A stretch of 64,000 bases of DNA from JAEXZL01 sp049943125 (GCF_049943125.1 NZ_CP188040.1:2108001-2172000); one strand, 5' to 3'. Positions 27,425 through 36,238 are shown, numbered from the stretch's first letter. Made by a program: numbers and translations. The notes: generated by a model from the letters alone, not told the origin.

Positions 27425-28336
27425 TTACACACCACGATAATCAAAGGCTGGGATAAAGGATTCTGAAGCAGTGCCTTCTTCTTGAATAAAGGCGTTGGTT
27501 ACTCCAAGGCTCAGGGCATAATCAATAAGGGCTTCATAGTGGTGATTATTTAGGGGCTTACTGATCTCCTTATATTGCTTTGCTTTATGAGTTGGGGTAT
27601 ATTGATTCATAATGCTTATGTATATAGAATGCCCATAGGTATTATAAAGGTAATCTATTATCTTTTTGCTATCAAATAAAAGACCCGGAAGCATCATATG
27701 ACGTACTATTATTCCCTTAGTCATTATCCCATCCTCGTTGAAGGAGGGCTCTCCTACCTGTCTATACATTTCCTCAATAGCTTTAGATGCCGTCTTGAAG
27801 TAGTCCTTAGCTCTGGAGTATTTTGTGGAATATTTATCATCAAAATATTTTAAGTCCGGGAGATAAATATCTATTAAGCCTTCTAATGATTTAATGGTAT
27901 CTAAGGTGTCGTAGCTTCCCGTATTATAAACAATGGGGAGACTAAGGCCCTTTTCCTTAGAGAGTATTATAGCTTCTCGGATTTGAGGAACAAAATGAGT
28001 AGGGGTAACTAAGTTTATATTATGGGCTCCCAGGCTTTCTAGCTCTAAAAATATTTCTGATAATCTTTCTATGGATATTTCCTTGCCAGCTCCACCAGTG
28101 CTTATTTCATAGTTTTGGCAGAATACACAGCCCAGGCTGCAGGAAGAAAAAAACACTGTTCCTGAACCCTTAGTACCGGAGATGCAGGGCTCCTCCCAGT
28201 GATGAAGAGCGGCTCTTGAAGCAAAGATTCTATCACTGCTTTTGCAAAAACCAAGCTCTCCCTTTGTTCTATCTACACCGCAATTTCTGGCACAAAGGCT
28301 GCAGTGAGTCAGAGAATTTATGTTATTTGTAGTCAT
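27425..28336 (-). CDS. Radical SAM protein, PflX/COG1313-like
   Basis: A 303-residue Fe-S protein homologous to pyruvate-formate-lyase activases. The radical-SAM cluster motif is CSLGCVFC, preceded by an N-terminal cysteine group CSLCARNCGVDRTKGELGFC that may hold a second cluster. FFSSCSLGC, VTPTHFVP and VRHMMLPG match the COG1313 pattern. The protein target is unknown. The reverse-strand ATG at 28336 is preceded by CAGGTGAAG. It converges with the H-NOX receptor gene; no functional link is evident. Confidence 0.85.
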   Translation of the reverse strand: MTTNNINSLTHCSLCARNCGVDRTKGELGFCKSSDRIFASRAALHHWEEPCISGTKGSGTVFFSSCSLGCVFCQNYEISTGGAGKEISIERLSEIFLELESLGAHNINLVTPTHFVPQIREAIILSKEKGLSLPIVYNTGSYDTLDTIKSLEGLIDIYLPDLKYFDDKYSTKYSRAKDYFKTASKAIEEMYRQVGEPSFNEDGIMTKGIIVRHMMLPGLLFDSKKIIDYLYNTYGHSIYISIMNQYTPTHKAKQYKEISKPLNNHHYEALIDYALSLGVTNAFIQEEGTASESFIPAFDYRGV

Positions 28337-28428
28337 TAGAACTTCACCTGTATCCTTACATAATTTATCATCTCTAATGAATATACCTCAATAGAAAAGA
28401 AAAGAAAAGTATTATAGATATATATGCC

Positions 28429-28457
28429 TTGACCTGGTTAAAATATTGAAATATAAT
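28429..28457 (+). promoter_or_regulatory. SigmaA promoter of the fluoride riboswitch transcript
   Basis: TTGACC (28429-28434), a 17-bp spacer and TATAAT (28452-28457). Transcription would begin near 28464, exactly at the 5' end of the aptamer. Confidence 0.78.
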
Positions 28458-28463
28458 CAGCTT

Positions 28464-28551
28464 TGGGAATGAAGTTCTCCCTTGGGTAACCTAAACCGCT
28501 TTTAAGCTGATGACTTCTGTGATTATTCATCGCAGAAAGCATCAGTTTTTT
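28464..28551 (+). ncRNA. Fluoride riboswitch (crcB motif) with overlapping terminator
   Basis: The aptamer begins GGGAATGAAG and keeps the conserved crcB elements: GGGA/TCCC (P2), AAACCGC, GCTT/AAGC (P3) and CTGATGACTTCTG. P1 is GAAGT (28471-28475) with ACTTC (28513-28517). A small GTAA-loop hairpin (28482-28494) is inserted between P2 and P3. The expression platform is a long terminator stem (28507-28523 with 28529-28545) ending in six T. Its 5' strand includes the 3' strand of P1, so fluoride-stabilised P1 should block termination and turn the antiporter on. Confidence 0.88.
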
Positions 28552-28571
28552 GCGTATAAGGAGGTTTTTTT

Positions 28572-29768
28572 ATGTTAACATCTCTTGCACTTATTTTTCT
28601 TGTTGGTTTATCAGTAGCGTCAATTTGTCAGAGAATCAGGCTTCCAAGGATTATTGGGATGCTGACAACTGGTATTATTCTTGGTCCCTATGCTTTTGAT
28701 TTACTGGATTCATCCATTCTTAATATATCTGCTGATTTACGTAAGCTAGCTTTGATTATTATTTTGATTAAGGCTGGGTTATCTCTAAACCTTGGAGACT
28801 TAAAAAAGGTTGGACGTCCTGCATTATTAATGTCATTTGTTCCTGCATTATTTGAAATAACAACCTATATTATATTTGCTCCCAGGCTACTGAACATAAC
28901 TTATATGGAAGCAGCTGTTATGGGAGCAGTTATAGCAGCTGTTTCTCCTGCTGTAGTTGTTCCTAAGATGGTTTATTTAATAGAAAGAAAATATGGAACA
29001 GATAAAAGTATTCCTCAGCTCATCCTTGCCGGTGCTTCCTTAGATGATGTCTTTGTAATTGTATTGTTTTCTACCTTTCTAAGTATGCTTCAAGGGAATT
29101 CGGCGTCGGTATTAGATTTTGTTAATATACCAGTTTCTATACTTTTGGGCATTATACTTGGAGCTTTAACAGCTCTGTTATTGGCATTGTTCTTTGAGAC
29201 GAGATATGCAAGTAAGCATTACGTACGTAATAGCACAAAAGTTATTATACTCTTGGGAACTTCATTTATGTTTATTGCTATAGAAGGATGGCTCGAAGGA
29301 ATAATTTCTATTTCAGGTTTACTTGCTGTTATGAGTATGGCTGCTGTTCTAAAAATGAAAAGCACAGAGTTTGTATCCAAACGTCTAGCAGAAAAATTCG
29401 GAAAGCTGTGGCTTGCAGCAGAGGTGGTTTTGTTTGTCCTCGTTGGTGCAGCGGTGGATATTAGATTCACCTTAAGTGCAGGAATCGCTGCTGTTTTGAT
29501 GGTTTTTATTGCCTTATTTTTTAGATCAGTCGGCGTTCTCTGTTGCTTAATAGGTACATCCTTGAATATGAAAGAACGCTTATTTTGTGTAATTGCTTAT
29601 CTTCCTAAGGCCACAGTACAGGCTGCTATTGGTGCTGTTCCTCTTTCCCTAGGATTACCTTGCGGTAAATTAGTCCTTTCTGTAGCTGTTTTAGCTATTA
29701 TTATTACTGCACCCCTTGGAGCCTTTGGCATAGATACCAGCTATAAAAAGTTACTTAAAAAGAAATAA
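28572..29768 (+). CDS. Cation/proton antiporter under fluoride riboswitch control
   Basis: A 398-residue integral membrane protein with about 11-12 hydrophobic segments of the monovalent cation:proton antiporter superfamily. GASLDDVFVIVLF carries the paired acidic residues (DD) typical of electrogenic CPA2-type exchangers. LPRIIGMLTTGIILGP is the common N-terminal signature. Na+/H+ antiporter genes are a known class downstream of fluoride riboswitches; whether this protein moves fluoride, sodium or protons is not settled by sequence. AAGGAGG precedes the ATG, and the riboswitch lies directly upstream. Confidence 0.85.
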   Translation: MLTSLALIFLVGLSVASICQRIRLPRIIGMLTTGIILGPYAFDLLDSSILNISADLRKLALIIILIKAGLSLNLGDLKKVGRPALLMSFVPALFEITTYIIFAPRLLNITYMEAAVMGAVIAAVSPAVVVPKMVYLIERKYGTDKSIPQLILAGASLDDVFVIVLFSTFLSMLQGNSASVLDFVNIPVSILLGIILGALTALLLALFFETRYASKHYVRNSTKVIILLGTSFMFIAIEGWLEGIISISGLLAVMSMAAVLKMKSTEFVSKRLAEKFGKLWLAAEVVLFVLVGAAVDIRFTLSAGIAAVLMVFIALFFRSVGVLCCLIGTSLNMKERLFCVIAYLPKATVQAAIGAVPLSLGLPCGKLVLSVAVLAIIITAPLGAFGIDTSYKKLLKKK

Positions 29769-29809
29769 GCTCTTCAGCTCTTTATCCTTTATTTCTCTTA
29801 AAGAAGTAA
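29751..29809. terminator. Hairpin spanning the ends of two convergent genes
   Basis: Nested inverted repeats TTACTT/AAGTAA (29751-29756, 29804-29809) and AGAAATAA/TTATTTCT (29761-29768, 29789-29796) overlap both stop codons. A shared terminator is plausible, though AT-rich and weak. Confidence 0.4.
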
Positions 29810-30861
29810 TAATAGAGGCACTGAGCTATAAATAGCAGGCTCAGCATACCGAAAATAGGATACAAAATGGATATGAGATTTGTAAAGCCAAGCTGGGATA
29901 TAGGGAAGGCTATGGCTAAAACTATGAAGATACAGCTTTTAAAGGGGAGCTTAAAAACATTTTGAAGGCTTCTGCTTATGCTGTAAACATCAGACACCTC
30001 CGTAGAAAACATCTCCAGCCAGATTACCACCAGGAGCAGCAGCTGAATAGGAGTACCGAAACGATCTGCGATGTAGAGAAGAGGGATGTCATAGCTATAT
30101 ATATTGGGCTGGTTTAACATAAGCATTAGATTTATAAAAACACATAGGACTGATAGTCCCAGGGAACCCAATATGATTCCTGCAATTACAGCTTTTTTAC
30201 TCTTCATTTCTCTACTGAGGGGGACTAACACCCCAGAACAGGAGAGGATGTTATAACCGCTGTATAATATCGAGGATATAAGCCAACCTTTTTTTATGGG
30301 TACTATAGATTGTAGCTTTTGGAGAGTTATTGCATCCTTATAAAAAAACACGTAAAGTCCCATGAGGGTTACTATAGTTATAATGAGGGAAGGAACTATT
30401 ATTGTATTTATCCCAATTAAGCCATCAGTACCTCTCCATAGAATTATCACTGCTAATATCAGCATCAGTGCTGTGCCTACGATTTTTGGTATCCCAAAGT
30501 ATTCATTTATCAAGGAACCGCAGCCAGCAAGGATAATAGAAGCACTGCTTAAAATATAAAAAGTAGTTATAAGAGTTGTCCCTTTGCTTAGAACTGAAAG
30601 AAAAGGATTGCCATCGTTTCCCTTTGTTACTAAGGCTATTACATCAGCATAGGAATTTAGATTATTATCAATGCTCAGCTTACTTATGATTGAACATAAA
30701 AAAATATAAAAGCAGCCCGTAAGGGCTATCCCAAAGAAGCTCTTAAAGCCATAGGAAGTGAAAAATTGAGTTATCTCCTTACCAGAGGCAAGACCTGCCC
30801 CTACAATAGTACCTATAAACACTGCTGCTACCTGAAAGACCTTGGAGATTTCTTTATTCAC
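29782..30861 (-). CDS. YkvI-like membrane protein
   Basis: A 359-residue polytopic membrane protein with about 10 hydrophobic segments, matching the B. subtilis YkvI group (COG3949) of APC-superfamily-like transporters. The N-terminal FQVAAVFIGTIVGAGLASGKEITQFF is its most conserved part. Substrate unknown. It starts with GTG on the reverse strand, about 9 bp after AGGAGGAG. It is divergent from the lipoprotein gene and convergent with the antiporter. Confidence 0.8.
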   Translation of the reverse strand: MNKEISKVFQVAAVFIGTIVGAGLASGKEITQFFTSYGFKSFFGIALTGCFYIFLCSIISKLSIDNNLNSYADVIALVTKGNDGNPFLSVLSKGTTLITTFYILSSASIILAGCGSLINEYFGIPKIVGTALMLILAVIILWRGTDGLIGINTIIVPSLIITIVTLMGLYVFFYKDAITLQKLQSIVPIKKGWLISSILYSGYNILSCSGVLVPLSREMKSKKAVIAGIILGSLGLSVLCVFINLMLMLNQPNIYSYDIPLLYIADRFGTPIQLLLLVVIWLEMFSTEVSDVYSISRSLQNVFKLPFKSCIFIVLAIAFPISQLGFTNLISILYPIFGMLSLLFIAQCLYYYFFKRNKG

Positions 30862-31006
30862 CTTTTTATTCTCCTCCTGTTTATTTATATGTTAATAATA
30901 TATAGGCTTTTATAAGAAATTATGTTAGAAAGTATGAAAGAGGCATATTTTAGAAGTCTGCAGTAAATAATATTTATGATATTTTCCTAAGTTAGGAGTG
31001 TAGAGT

Positions 31007-32110
31007 ATGAAGAGAATTATTGTTTCATTGCTGCTAATATTATTGGTATTTACTGCTTATGGCTGCAATAGAGGTGAAGGCAGAGAAGGTAGAAGGGTTA
31101 AAGGTACAGTAATAAATACAGAAGAGGCTATGAAGCTATCAGAAAAATATCTAACCTTTTTGGTCAGTGAAAATTACGAGGAAGCTTTAAAGCTCTGTTC
31201 TGAGGATATTAAGGAAGGGGCACAGAAGGAAAAAGGAGATTTGAGACTGGTAGGCTTTATGATGGATAATTATGATGAGGCCGGAAGCAGTCTTATGATA
31301 AACTATAAGCTCTCCCTAGTAAAAAAAGGAGAGCCTAGAGCAGATTTAGATAATTTATCTATAACCGTAGCTAGGGAAGATGACGGTTATAAAATTACAA
31401 AGCTCAGTGCAAAAACAGAGAAGGAAGCTTATTTAGAAGGAAATGCCCTGAGACAAAGAAGAGAGGAAGAGGTGCAGAGCAGCCCTATAATAAGACTTCA
31501 TAGATTGCCAGTGGAAATATACAGCAGGGAAAACAAGGCTGAGTACACAAAGGTCACTGTGCCAAGGGAAAGATTTTCAGCAGTTACCTTCGGATATCAG
31601 GGAGAATCCATAGCCATATCCTCAGAGAATGGCTCATCCTACATAGGGATAATAGCTATTGATGACAGCCAGCAGACCTTTAGCTCCATGGGTGGTAGTG
31701 GAGGCGGAGGAGGAAAGGGTAGTCAGGGACAGGAAGGAAACCAGGAAGAGGGACTATCAGGAGAGGATATAAGCTCTGAAAAGCCCATAGGAAAAGAGAT
31801 AAGCTCTATCGATGTGATAGAAAATTCTACAATAAATTATTTAGTATTTTCTAAGGATGAAAAATATATCATGGCAGAATATGCTGTTAATGGAATAAGC
31901 TCTATCAAGGTCTATAAAGCAGAGAGTGGGGACCCAATCCATAAGGAACTGGAAAGTATATTTCCTATAAGCAGCTATCAACTGACCTTTAATAGCTTCA
32001 CAGAGGATGAGGTAACCTTTAAGGTAGAGAGCCTTAAGGGTGACAATAATCAAGAAGAAGGCATCTATGGCCTCAGTCTTGAGGATCATTCTATTAAGAA
32101 GCATGAATAA
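31007..32110 (+). CDS. Hypothetical lipoprotein
   Basis: A 367-residue secreted lipoprotein. The signal peptide MKRIIVSLLLILLVFTAYGC ends in a lipobox Cys at residue 20. The N-terminal half (EEAMKLSEKYLTFLVSENYEEALKLC) looks like an NTF2/DUF4878-type helix-strand fold. A Gly/Gln/Glu-rich linker at about 228-262 separates a C-terminal beta-rich domain (INYLVFSKDEKYIMAEYAV) that recalls a propeller blade. I cannot assign a function. It lies 62 bp upstream of a radical-SAM gene on the same strand. Confidence 0.75.
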   Translation: MKRIIVSLLLILLVFTAYGCNRGEGREGRRVKGTVINTEEAMKLSEKYLTFLVSENYEEALKLCSEDIKEGAQKEKGDLRLVGFMMDNYDEAGSSLMINYKLSLVKKGEPRADLDNLSITVAREDDGYKITKLSAKTEKEAYLEGNALRQRREEEVQSSPIIRLHRLPVEIYSRENKAEYTKVTVPRERFSAVTFGYQGESIAISSENGSSYIGIIAIDDSQQTFSSMGGSGGGGGKGSQGQEGNQEEGLSGEDISSEKPIGKEISSIDVIENSTINYLVFSKDEKYIMAEYAVNGISSIKVYKAESGDPIHKELESIFPISSYQLTFNSFTEDEVTFKVESLKGDNNQEEGIYGLSLEDHSIKKHE

Positions 32111-32122
32111 TTGCCTTTAGTG

Positions 32123-32170
32123 TAATTATCCTATAGAATGATAATGAGACTTAAGAAGAAAGGATAATTA
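32123..32170 (+). promoter_or_regulatory. Inverted repeat overlapping a ribosome-binding site
   Basis: A perfect 9-bp inverted repeat, TAATTATCC (32123-32131) and GGATAATTA (32162-32170). The right arm includes the GGA of the ribosome site and ends just before the ATG at 32173. If folded it would hide the Shine-Dalgarno sequence. Confidence 0.4.
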
Positions 32171-32172
32171 TT

Positions 32173-33114
32173 ATGGAAAAGACATGGGGAGATAAGAGAT
32201 ATCACAGCCTTAATTATTTCCTTAGAGAAAAGTTTGGAGAAAAGATATTCAAGATATCCCTGGACGGAGGCTTTACCTGTCCTAATAGAGATGGTACCGT
32301 AAGCCACGGTGGCTGCATTTTTTGCAGTGAAAGAGGCTCAGGAGACTTTGCCGGTTCCAGGGATTTTTCTATAGATAAGCAGTTCAGCGATATAAAGCTC
32401 ATGATGAATAAGAAATGGAAGCAGGGGAAATACATAGCTTACTTCCAGGCCTATACCAATACCTATGCTCCTGTAGAGGTTTTAAGAGAGAAATATCAAG
32501 AGGCTATGAGCCAGGAAGGAGTAGTGGGGCTAGCCATAGCTACAAGGCCAGATTGCTTAGGAGAAGATGTTCTGGACCTTTTAGAGGAAATCAGCAAAAA
32601 GCTGTATGTATGGGTAGAGCTAGGCTTGCAGACCTCTAAGGATAGTACTGCCAAGCTTATTAATAGAGGCTATAAGCTAGAGGTCTTTGAAGAAGGGGTT
32701 AAAAACCTTCGAAAAAGAGGAATTGATGTGGTGGTTCATACAATCTTTGGACTGCCAGAGGAAAGCTCTGAGGATATGCTTGATACCGTAAGATATATAA
32801 GCACCCTTCCTATTCAGGGAGTTAAATTCCACCTTCTACACCTCATGGAGGGAACACCAATAGTTAAGCTCTATGAACAGGGAAGGCTTAAGTTTATGTC
32901 ACAGGAAGAATATATTGACCTTATATGTAAGAGCATAACCCTACTGCCAGAAGAGATAGTGGTTCATAGATTGACTGGTGATGCTCCAAGGGAGCTTCTC
33001 ATAGGGCCTCTCTGGAGCTTAAAGAAATGGGAGATATTAAATGCCATTGATAATACTCTTAAGGATAATAACTGGTATCAGTCTTTGGATTATTATACAA
33101 ATAACCGTTTTTAA
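32173..33114 (+). CDS. TIGR01212 family radical SAM protein (YtqA-like)
   Basis: A 313-residue radical-SAM enzyme. The cluster cysteines are in GFTCPNRDGTVSHGGCIFC, the spaced arrangement typical of TIGR01212. AYFQAYTNTYAP, LAIATRPDCL and WVELGLQTS are further family marks. The N-terminus GDKRYHSLNYFLREKFG also fits. Some relatives act near tRNA or rRNA modification, but the substrate is unknown. The ATG at 32173 follows AGAAAGGA inside an inverted repeat. Confidence 0.88.
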   Translation: MEKTWGDKRYHSLNYFLREKFGEKIFKISLDGGFTCPNRDGTVSHGGCIFCSERGSGDFAGSRDFSIDKQFSDIKLMMNKKWKQGKYIAYFQAYTNTYAPVEVLREKYQEAMSQEGVVGLAIATRPDCLGEDVLDLLEEISKKLYVWVELGLQTSKDSTAKLINRGYKLEVFEEGVKNLRKRGIDVVVHTIFGLPEESSEDMLDTVRYISTLPIQGVKFHLLHLMEGTPIVKLYEQGRLKFMSQEEYIDLICKSITLLPEEIVVHRLTGDAPRELLIGPLWSLKKWEILNAIDNTLKDNNWYQSLDYYTNNRF

Positions 33115-33144
33115 CTTTGGAATTAATACGTATGGAATAATAGC

Positions 33145-33159
33145 TGTAAAACGGTTACA
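33145..33159 (+). promoter_or_regulatory. CcpA cre-like dyad upstream of msmX
   Basis: TGTAAAACGGTTACA is a symmetrical TGTAA/TTACA dyad around ACGG. It resembles CcpA cre sites but is one base longer than the classical 14-mer; variable-spacing cre sites are described in clostridia. It lies 36 bp upstream of the ATG, near a TATAGT that could be a -10. Confidence 0.5.
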
Positions 33160-33194
33160 ATTATAGTGTAATAATATTAGAGGAGGATACATCA

Positions 33195-34304
33195 ATGGCA
33201 AGTTTATCATTAGAACGTATTTACAAGGTTTATCCCGGAAATGTTACCGCTGTAAAGGACTTTAATTTAGATATAGCAGATAAAGAATTCATAGTTTTCG
33301 TAGGACCATCTGGTTGTGGTAAGTCTACAACCCTTAGAATGATTGCAGGATTAGAGGAAATAACAGAAGGAGAATTAAAGATAGGAGATAAGGTAGTAAA
33401 TGACGTGGCTCCAAAGGATAGAGATATAGCCATGGTATTCCAGAACTACGCCTTATATCCTCATATGAGTGTTTATGACAACATGGCTTTTGGTCTTAAG
33501 CTTAGAAAGGTTCCAAAGGCAGAAATAGATAAGAAGGTAAAGGAAGCTGCAAAGATACTTGATATAGAGCATCTTTTAGATAGAAAGCCTAAGGCTCTAT
33601 CTGGTGGACAGAGACAGAGAGTTGCGATGGGACGTGCTATCGTAAGAAATCCTAAGGTATTCCTTATGGACGAGCCTCTTTCTAACCTTGATGCAAAGCT
33701 GAGAGTTCAGATGAGAACTGAGATTGCTAAGCTTCATCAAAGACTTCAGACTACCTTTGTGTATGTAACTCATGACCAGACAGAGGCCATGACTTTAGGT
33801 ACTAGAATCGTAGTTATGAAGGATGGTTTAGTTCAGCAGGTAGATTCTCCTCAGGAAATCTACGAGAATCCAGTAAATCTCTTTGTAGCAGGTTTTATAG
33901 GAAGCCCACAGATGAACTTTATAGATTCTAAGCTTGTAGAAAAAGATGGTAAGCTTTATGCTACCTTTGGCAGCGACACAGTCGAAGTTCCAGCAGATAA
34001 GGCTGCAGTTTTAAAGAATAAGGGATATGCAGGAAAAGAAGTTATCCTTGGTATTAGACCTGAGCATTTAACTACTAAGGCTGATTATATAAATGCAAAT
34101 CCTGATGCAGTTATTGAAGCTAATGTAGAAGTTACTGAGCTTATGGGAGCTGAAAGCTATATTTATCTATCCAAGGGTAAGGCTAACATAACTGCTAGAG
34201 TTAATGGAAGCACTTCCTTAAAGGCTGGAGACTTAGCTCAAATTGCTCTTTACACTGACAAGATTCACGTGTTTGATAAAGAAAGCGAGCTCACAATAAT
34301 TTAA
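33195..34304 (+). CDS. msmX: Sugar ABC transporter ATPase, MsmX/UgpC type (orphan)
   Basis: A 369-residue ATPase that energises carbohydrate importers. Walker A GPSGCGKST, Q-loop VFQNYALYPHMSV, signature LSGGQRQRVAMGRA, Walker B VFLMDEPLSNLDAKLR and switch His in VTHDQTEA are all intact. A C-terminal TOBE/OB region (about 240-365) is typical of MalK/UgpC. No binding protein or permease adjoins it, as for the shared multi-transporter ATPase MsmX of B. subtilis. AGAGGAGG precedes the ATG. The regulator gene starts 16 bp after the stop, so the two are probably one operon. Confidence 0.88.
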   Translation: MASLSLERIYKVYPGNVTAVKDFNLDIADKEFIVFVGPSGCGKSTTLRMIAGLEEITEGELKIGDKVVNDVAPKDRDIAMVFQNYALYPHMSVYDNMAFGLKLRKVPKAEIDKKVKEAAKILDIEHLLDRKPKALSGGQRQRVAMGRAIVRNPKVFLMDEPLSNLDAKLRVQMRTEIAKLHQRLQTTFVYVTHDQTEAMTLGTRIVVMKDGLVQQVDSPQEIYENPVNLFVAGFIGSPQMNFIDSKLVEKDGKLYATFGSDTVEVPADKAAVLKNKGYAGKEVILGIRPEHLTTKADYINANPDAVIEANVEVTELMGAESYIYLSKGKANITARVNGSTSLKAGDLAQIALYTDKIHVFDKESELTII

Positions 34305-34320
34305 TATATGAGGTGGTTAG

Positions 34321-35268
34321 ATGTACATGTTTCAAAGCTATCTTGAGGAGCTTTCAAGGGAAAGTGGTATAAGGTTTAAGCTTTCCTTTCTGGAGGGAAA
34401 AGAAATCTTTAGCTCTCTAAAAGGAGTTAAAAAGTCCTCCTGTATTAACAAAGAGATAGCCTTAGGTAGAGAAAGAGGTCTGTTGACTCTTGAAAAAGAA
34501 AATGAAAACTGTGCATCGGTGCTTGGCTTTTCAATAAATCAAAAGTATATTGATCTCCGCTATTATAGGGAGCAGATGATAATGGATATTTTAGAGGGGA
34601 AAGGGGCTGCTTTTGAAGCTATTAGCAGCACCCTCCCTTTCTTGCTTAGAAAAACAACATTATTTTTAATAAGCACTGATGGAAATAATTATGATGTCCT
34701 CGCTACCCTGAAGGAGCTCTATGAGGAATCAAAGGCGGTAGCCATAGTTTATGATCAGAATATTCTTCTTTTTGGAGAGTTCCCTTCACCCTATGACCAT
34801 GCTAGGGGTATAGTTGAGGCTATCAATTCAGAGCTGTTTTTAAAGGCTTATATAGCTTATGAGGTCATACCTGAAGGAAGCTTTGCTGTTAAGACAGCCT
34901 TTGAGAAGGCTAAAGAGGCTATTGCTATTGGAAAGAACTATTCCTTCAGAAATATGATATTTACCAGTGAGGAATTGCTTTTCGAAAAGGCAGTGCAGAG
35001 TATAGACCTCAAGGTTAAAAAAGAAATAACAGAGGGTATGGAAGAAAAGCTTTCTGAGCTGGATATAGATATGCTTAATACTATTGAGGAATTTATAGCT
35101 AGCGGTTTAAATATAAGCGAAGCAGCTAAAAGATTATTTGTCCATAGAAATACATTAATTTATAGGCTGGAAAAGCTTGCTAAGGATACGGGCTACGATG
35201 TGAGAAACTTTAAAGAAGCCGTTGTATTTTATGTGGCCTTTCTTCTGTGGAAGGAAAATAGGAGATAG
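34321..35268 (+). CDS. CdaR/PucR-type transcriptional regulator
   Basis: A 315-residue probable DNA-binding protein. The C-terminal 60 residues (FIASGLNISEAAKRLFVHRNTLIYRLEKLAKDTGYD) match the PucR/CdaR helix-turn-helix (HTH_30), in which the HRNT-x-x-YRL segment is diagnostic. The preceding region (about 110-230) has the GGDEF-like CdaR fold pattern. The N-terminal sensing part is not recognised. It lies directly after msmX, so sugar-responsive control is an inference from position only. Confidence 0.82.
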   Translation: MYMFQSYLEELSRESGIRFKLSFLEGKEIFSSLKGVKKSSCINKEIALGRERGLLTLEKENENCASVLGFSINQKYIDLRYYREQMIMDILEGKGAAFEAISSTLPFLLRKTTLFLISTDGNNYDVLATLKELYEESKAVAIVYDQNILLFGEFPSPYDHARGIVEAINSELFLKAYIAYEVIPEGSFAVKTAFEKAKEAIAIGKNYSFRNMIFTSEELLFEKAVQSIDLKVKKEITEGMEEKLSELDIDMLNTIEEFIASGLNISEAAKRLFVHRNTLIYRLEKLAKDTGYDVRNFKEAVVFYVAFLLWKENRR

Positions 35269-35352
35269 TAGAGAAAAATTATATTTTTCTTAAGAATATA
35301 TAAGGAATATTGACATAATAAGGTTAAATTAATTATTATGTAATAGGAATCA

Positions 35353-35384
35353 ATAAGCATCCTGCTGTATTTCAGGATGCTTAT
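35353..35384 (+). other. Strong hairpin in the leader of the DUF368 gene
   Basis: A 12-bp perfect stem, ATAAGCATCCTG (35353-35364) with CAGGATGCTTAT (35373-35384), 24 bp before the ATG at 35408. There is no T run, so it could be a processing site, an RBS-distal stabiliser or a weak terminator of the upstream operon. Confidence 0.5.
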
Positions 35385-35407
35385 ATAAATTATATGCGGA
35401 GGATTAT

Positions 35408-36238
35408 ATGGACTCTAATAAGAAGTTGCATAAGGATAATTTTTTATACACGGCACTTAAGGGACTGATTGTTGGTGCTTCAATGCTTGTACCCGGGGTT
35501 AGTGGTGGTTCAATGGCCATGATACTGGGGATATATGGCAAGCTGGTAAGAGCAGTAAGCTCATTTTTTAAAGACATTTTAGGAAATGTTCTTTTCCTTG
35601 GAACCTTTGTACTGGGAGCAGGGATAGGAATGATCTTGTTTGCCAGCCCTTTAGGAAAGCTTACGGAGAACTATAACATGATAATGATGTATTTCTTCAT
35701 GGGAGCAGTGGCAGGAGGAATACCATTGATTTATAAAAGCTCAAAAGTGAAGAAGATTACTGCTAAAGAGATATTTTATATATTCATAGGTGCACTAATT
35801 ACATTATTAATAAACTTTATCCCAGAAGGAATCTTTGATTTTGGCGGGGGGTTAACACTTGCAAGCCTTGGTATGCTTGCTTTGGGAGGAATAGTGATTG
35901 CTGTGGCCTTAATTCTTCCAGGAATTAGCGTATCCTACATGCTTTTAGTATTAGGGATGTATACAGAAACCATGAACGCTATCAAAAGCTTATATTTCCC
36001 TTATTTAATACCTTTAGCTTTAGGAGTTCTTTTAGGAGTGGTATTAACCACAAGAATATTAGAAACTACCATGAACAGATATCCTGAAAAGACCTATTTA
36101 ATTATCTTAGGCTTTATCATAGGTTCAGTGGTTATGGTATTCCCAGGGCTACCAGCGGGAATGGAGCTTCTAATATGCCCTATAATGTTCCTTTTAGGCT
36201 TCATCATAATAAAGAAAATAAGCAGCTTTCAGGCATAG
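35408..36238 (+). CDS. DUF368 membrane protein, PopT-like
   Basis: A 276-residue polytopic protein of the DUF368 family. ALKGLIVGASMLVPGVSGGSMAMILGIYGKL and VALILPGISVSYMLLVLGMY form the two repeated PG(I/V)SG-type motifs of the family. DUF368 proteins were recently linked to recycling undecaprenyl phosphate across the membrane (PopT in Staphylococcus), so a cell-wall lipid-carrier role is likely by family. About eight hydrophobic segments. The stop codon lies inside the left arm of its terminator. Confidence 0.85.
   Translation: MDSNKKLHKDNFLYTALKGLIVGASMLVPGVSGGSMAMILGIYGKLVRAVSSFFKDILGNVLFLGTFVLGAGIGMILFASPLGKLTENYNMIMMYFFMGAVAGGIPLIYKSSKVKKITAKEIFYIFIGALITLLINFIPEGIFDFGGGLTLASLGMLALGGIVIAVALILPGISVSYMLLVLGMYTETMNAIKSLYFPYLIPLALGVLLGVVLTTRILETTMNRYPEKTYLIILGFIIGSVVMVFPGLPAGMELLICPIMFLLGFIIIKKISSFQA

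Noticed and set aside
28457..28510. TCAGCTT/AAGCTGA as the P1 stem of the fluoride riboswitch
   Set aside because: The left arm overlaps the -10 box and lies upstream of the predicted transcription start; the conserved P1 is GAAGT/ACTTC.
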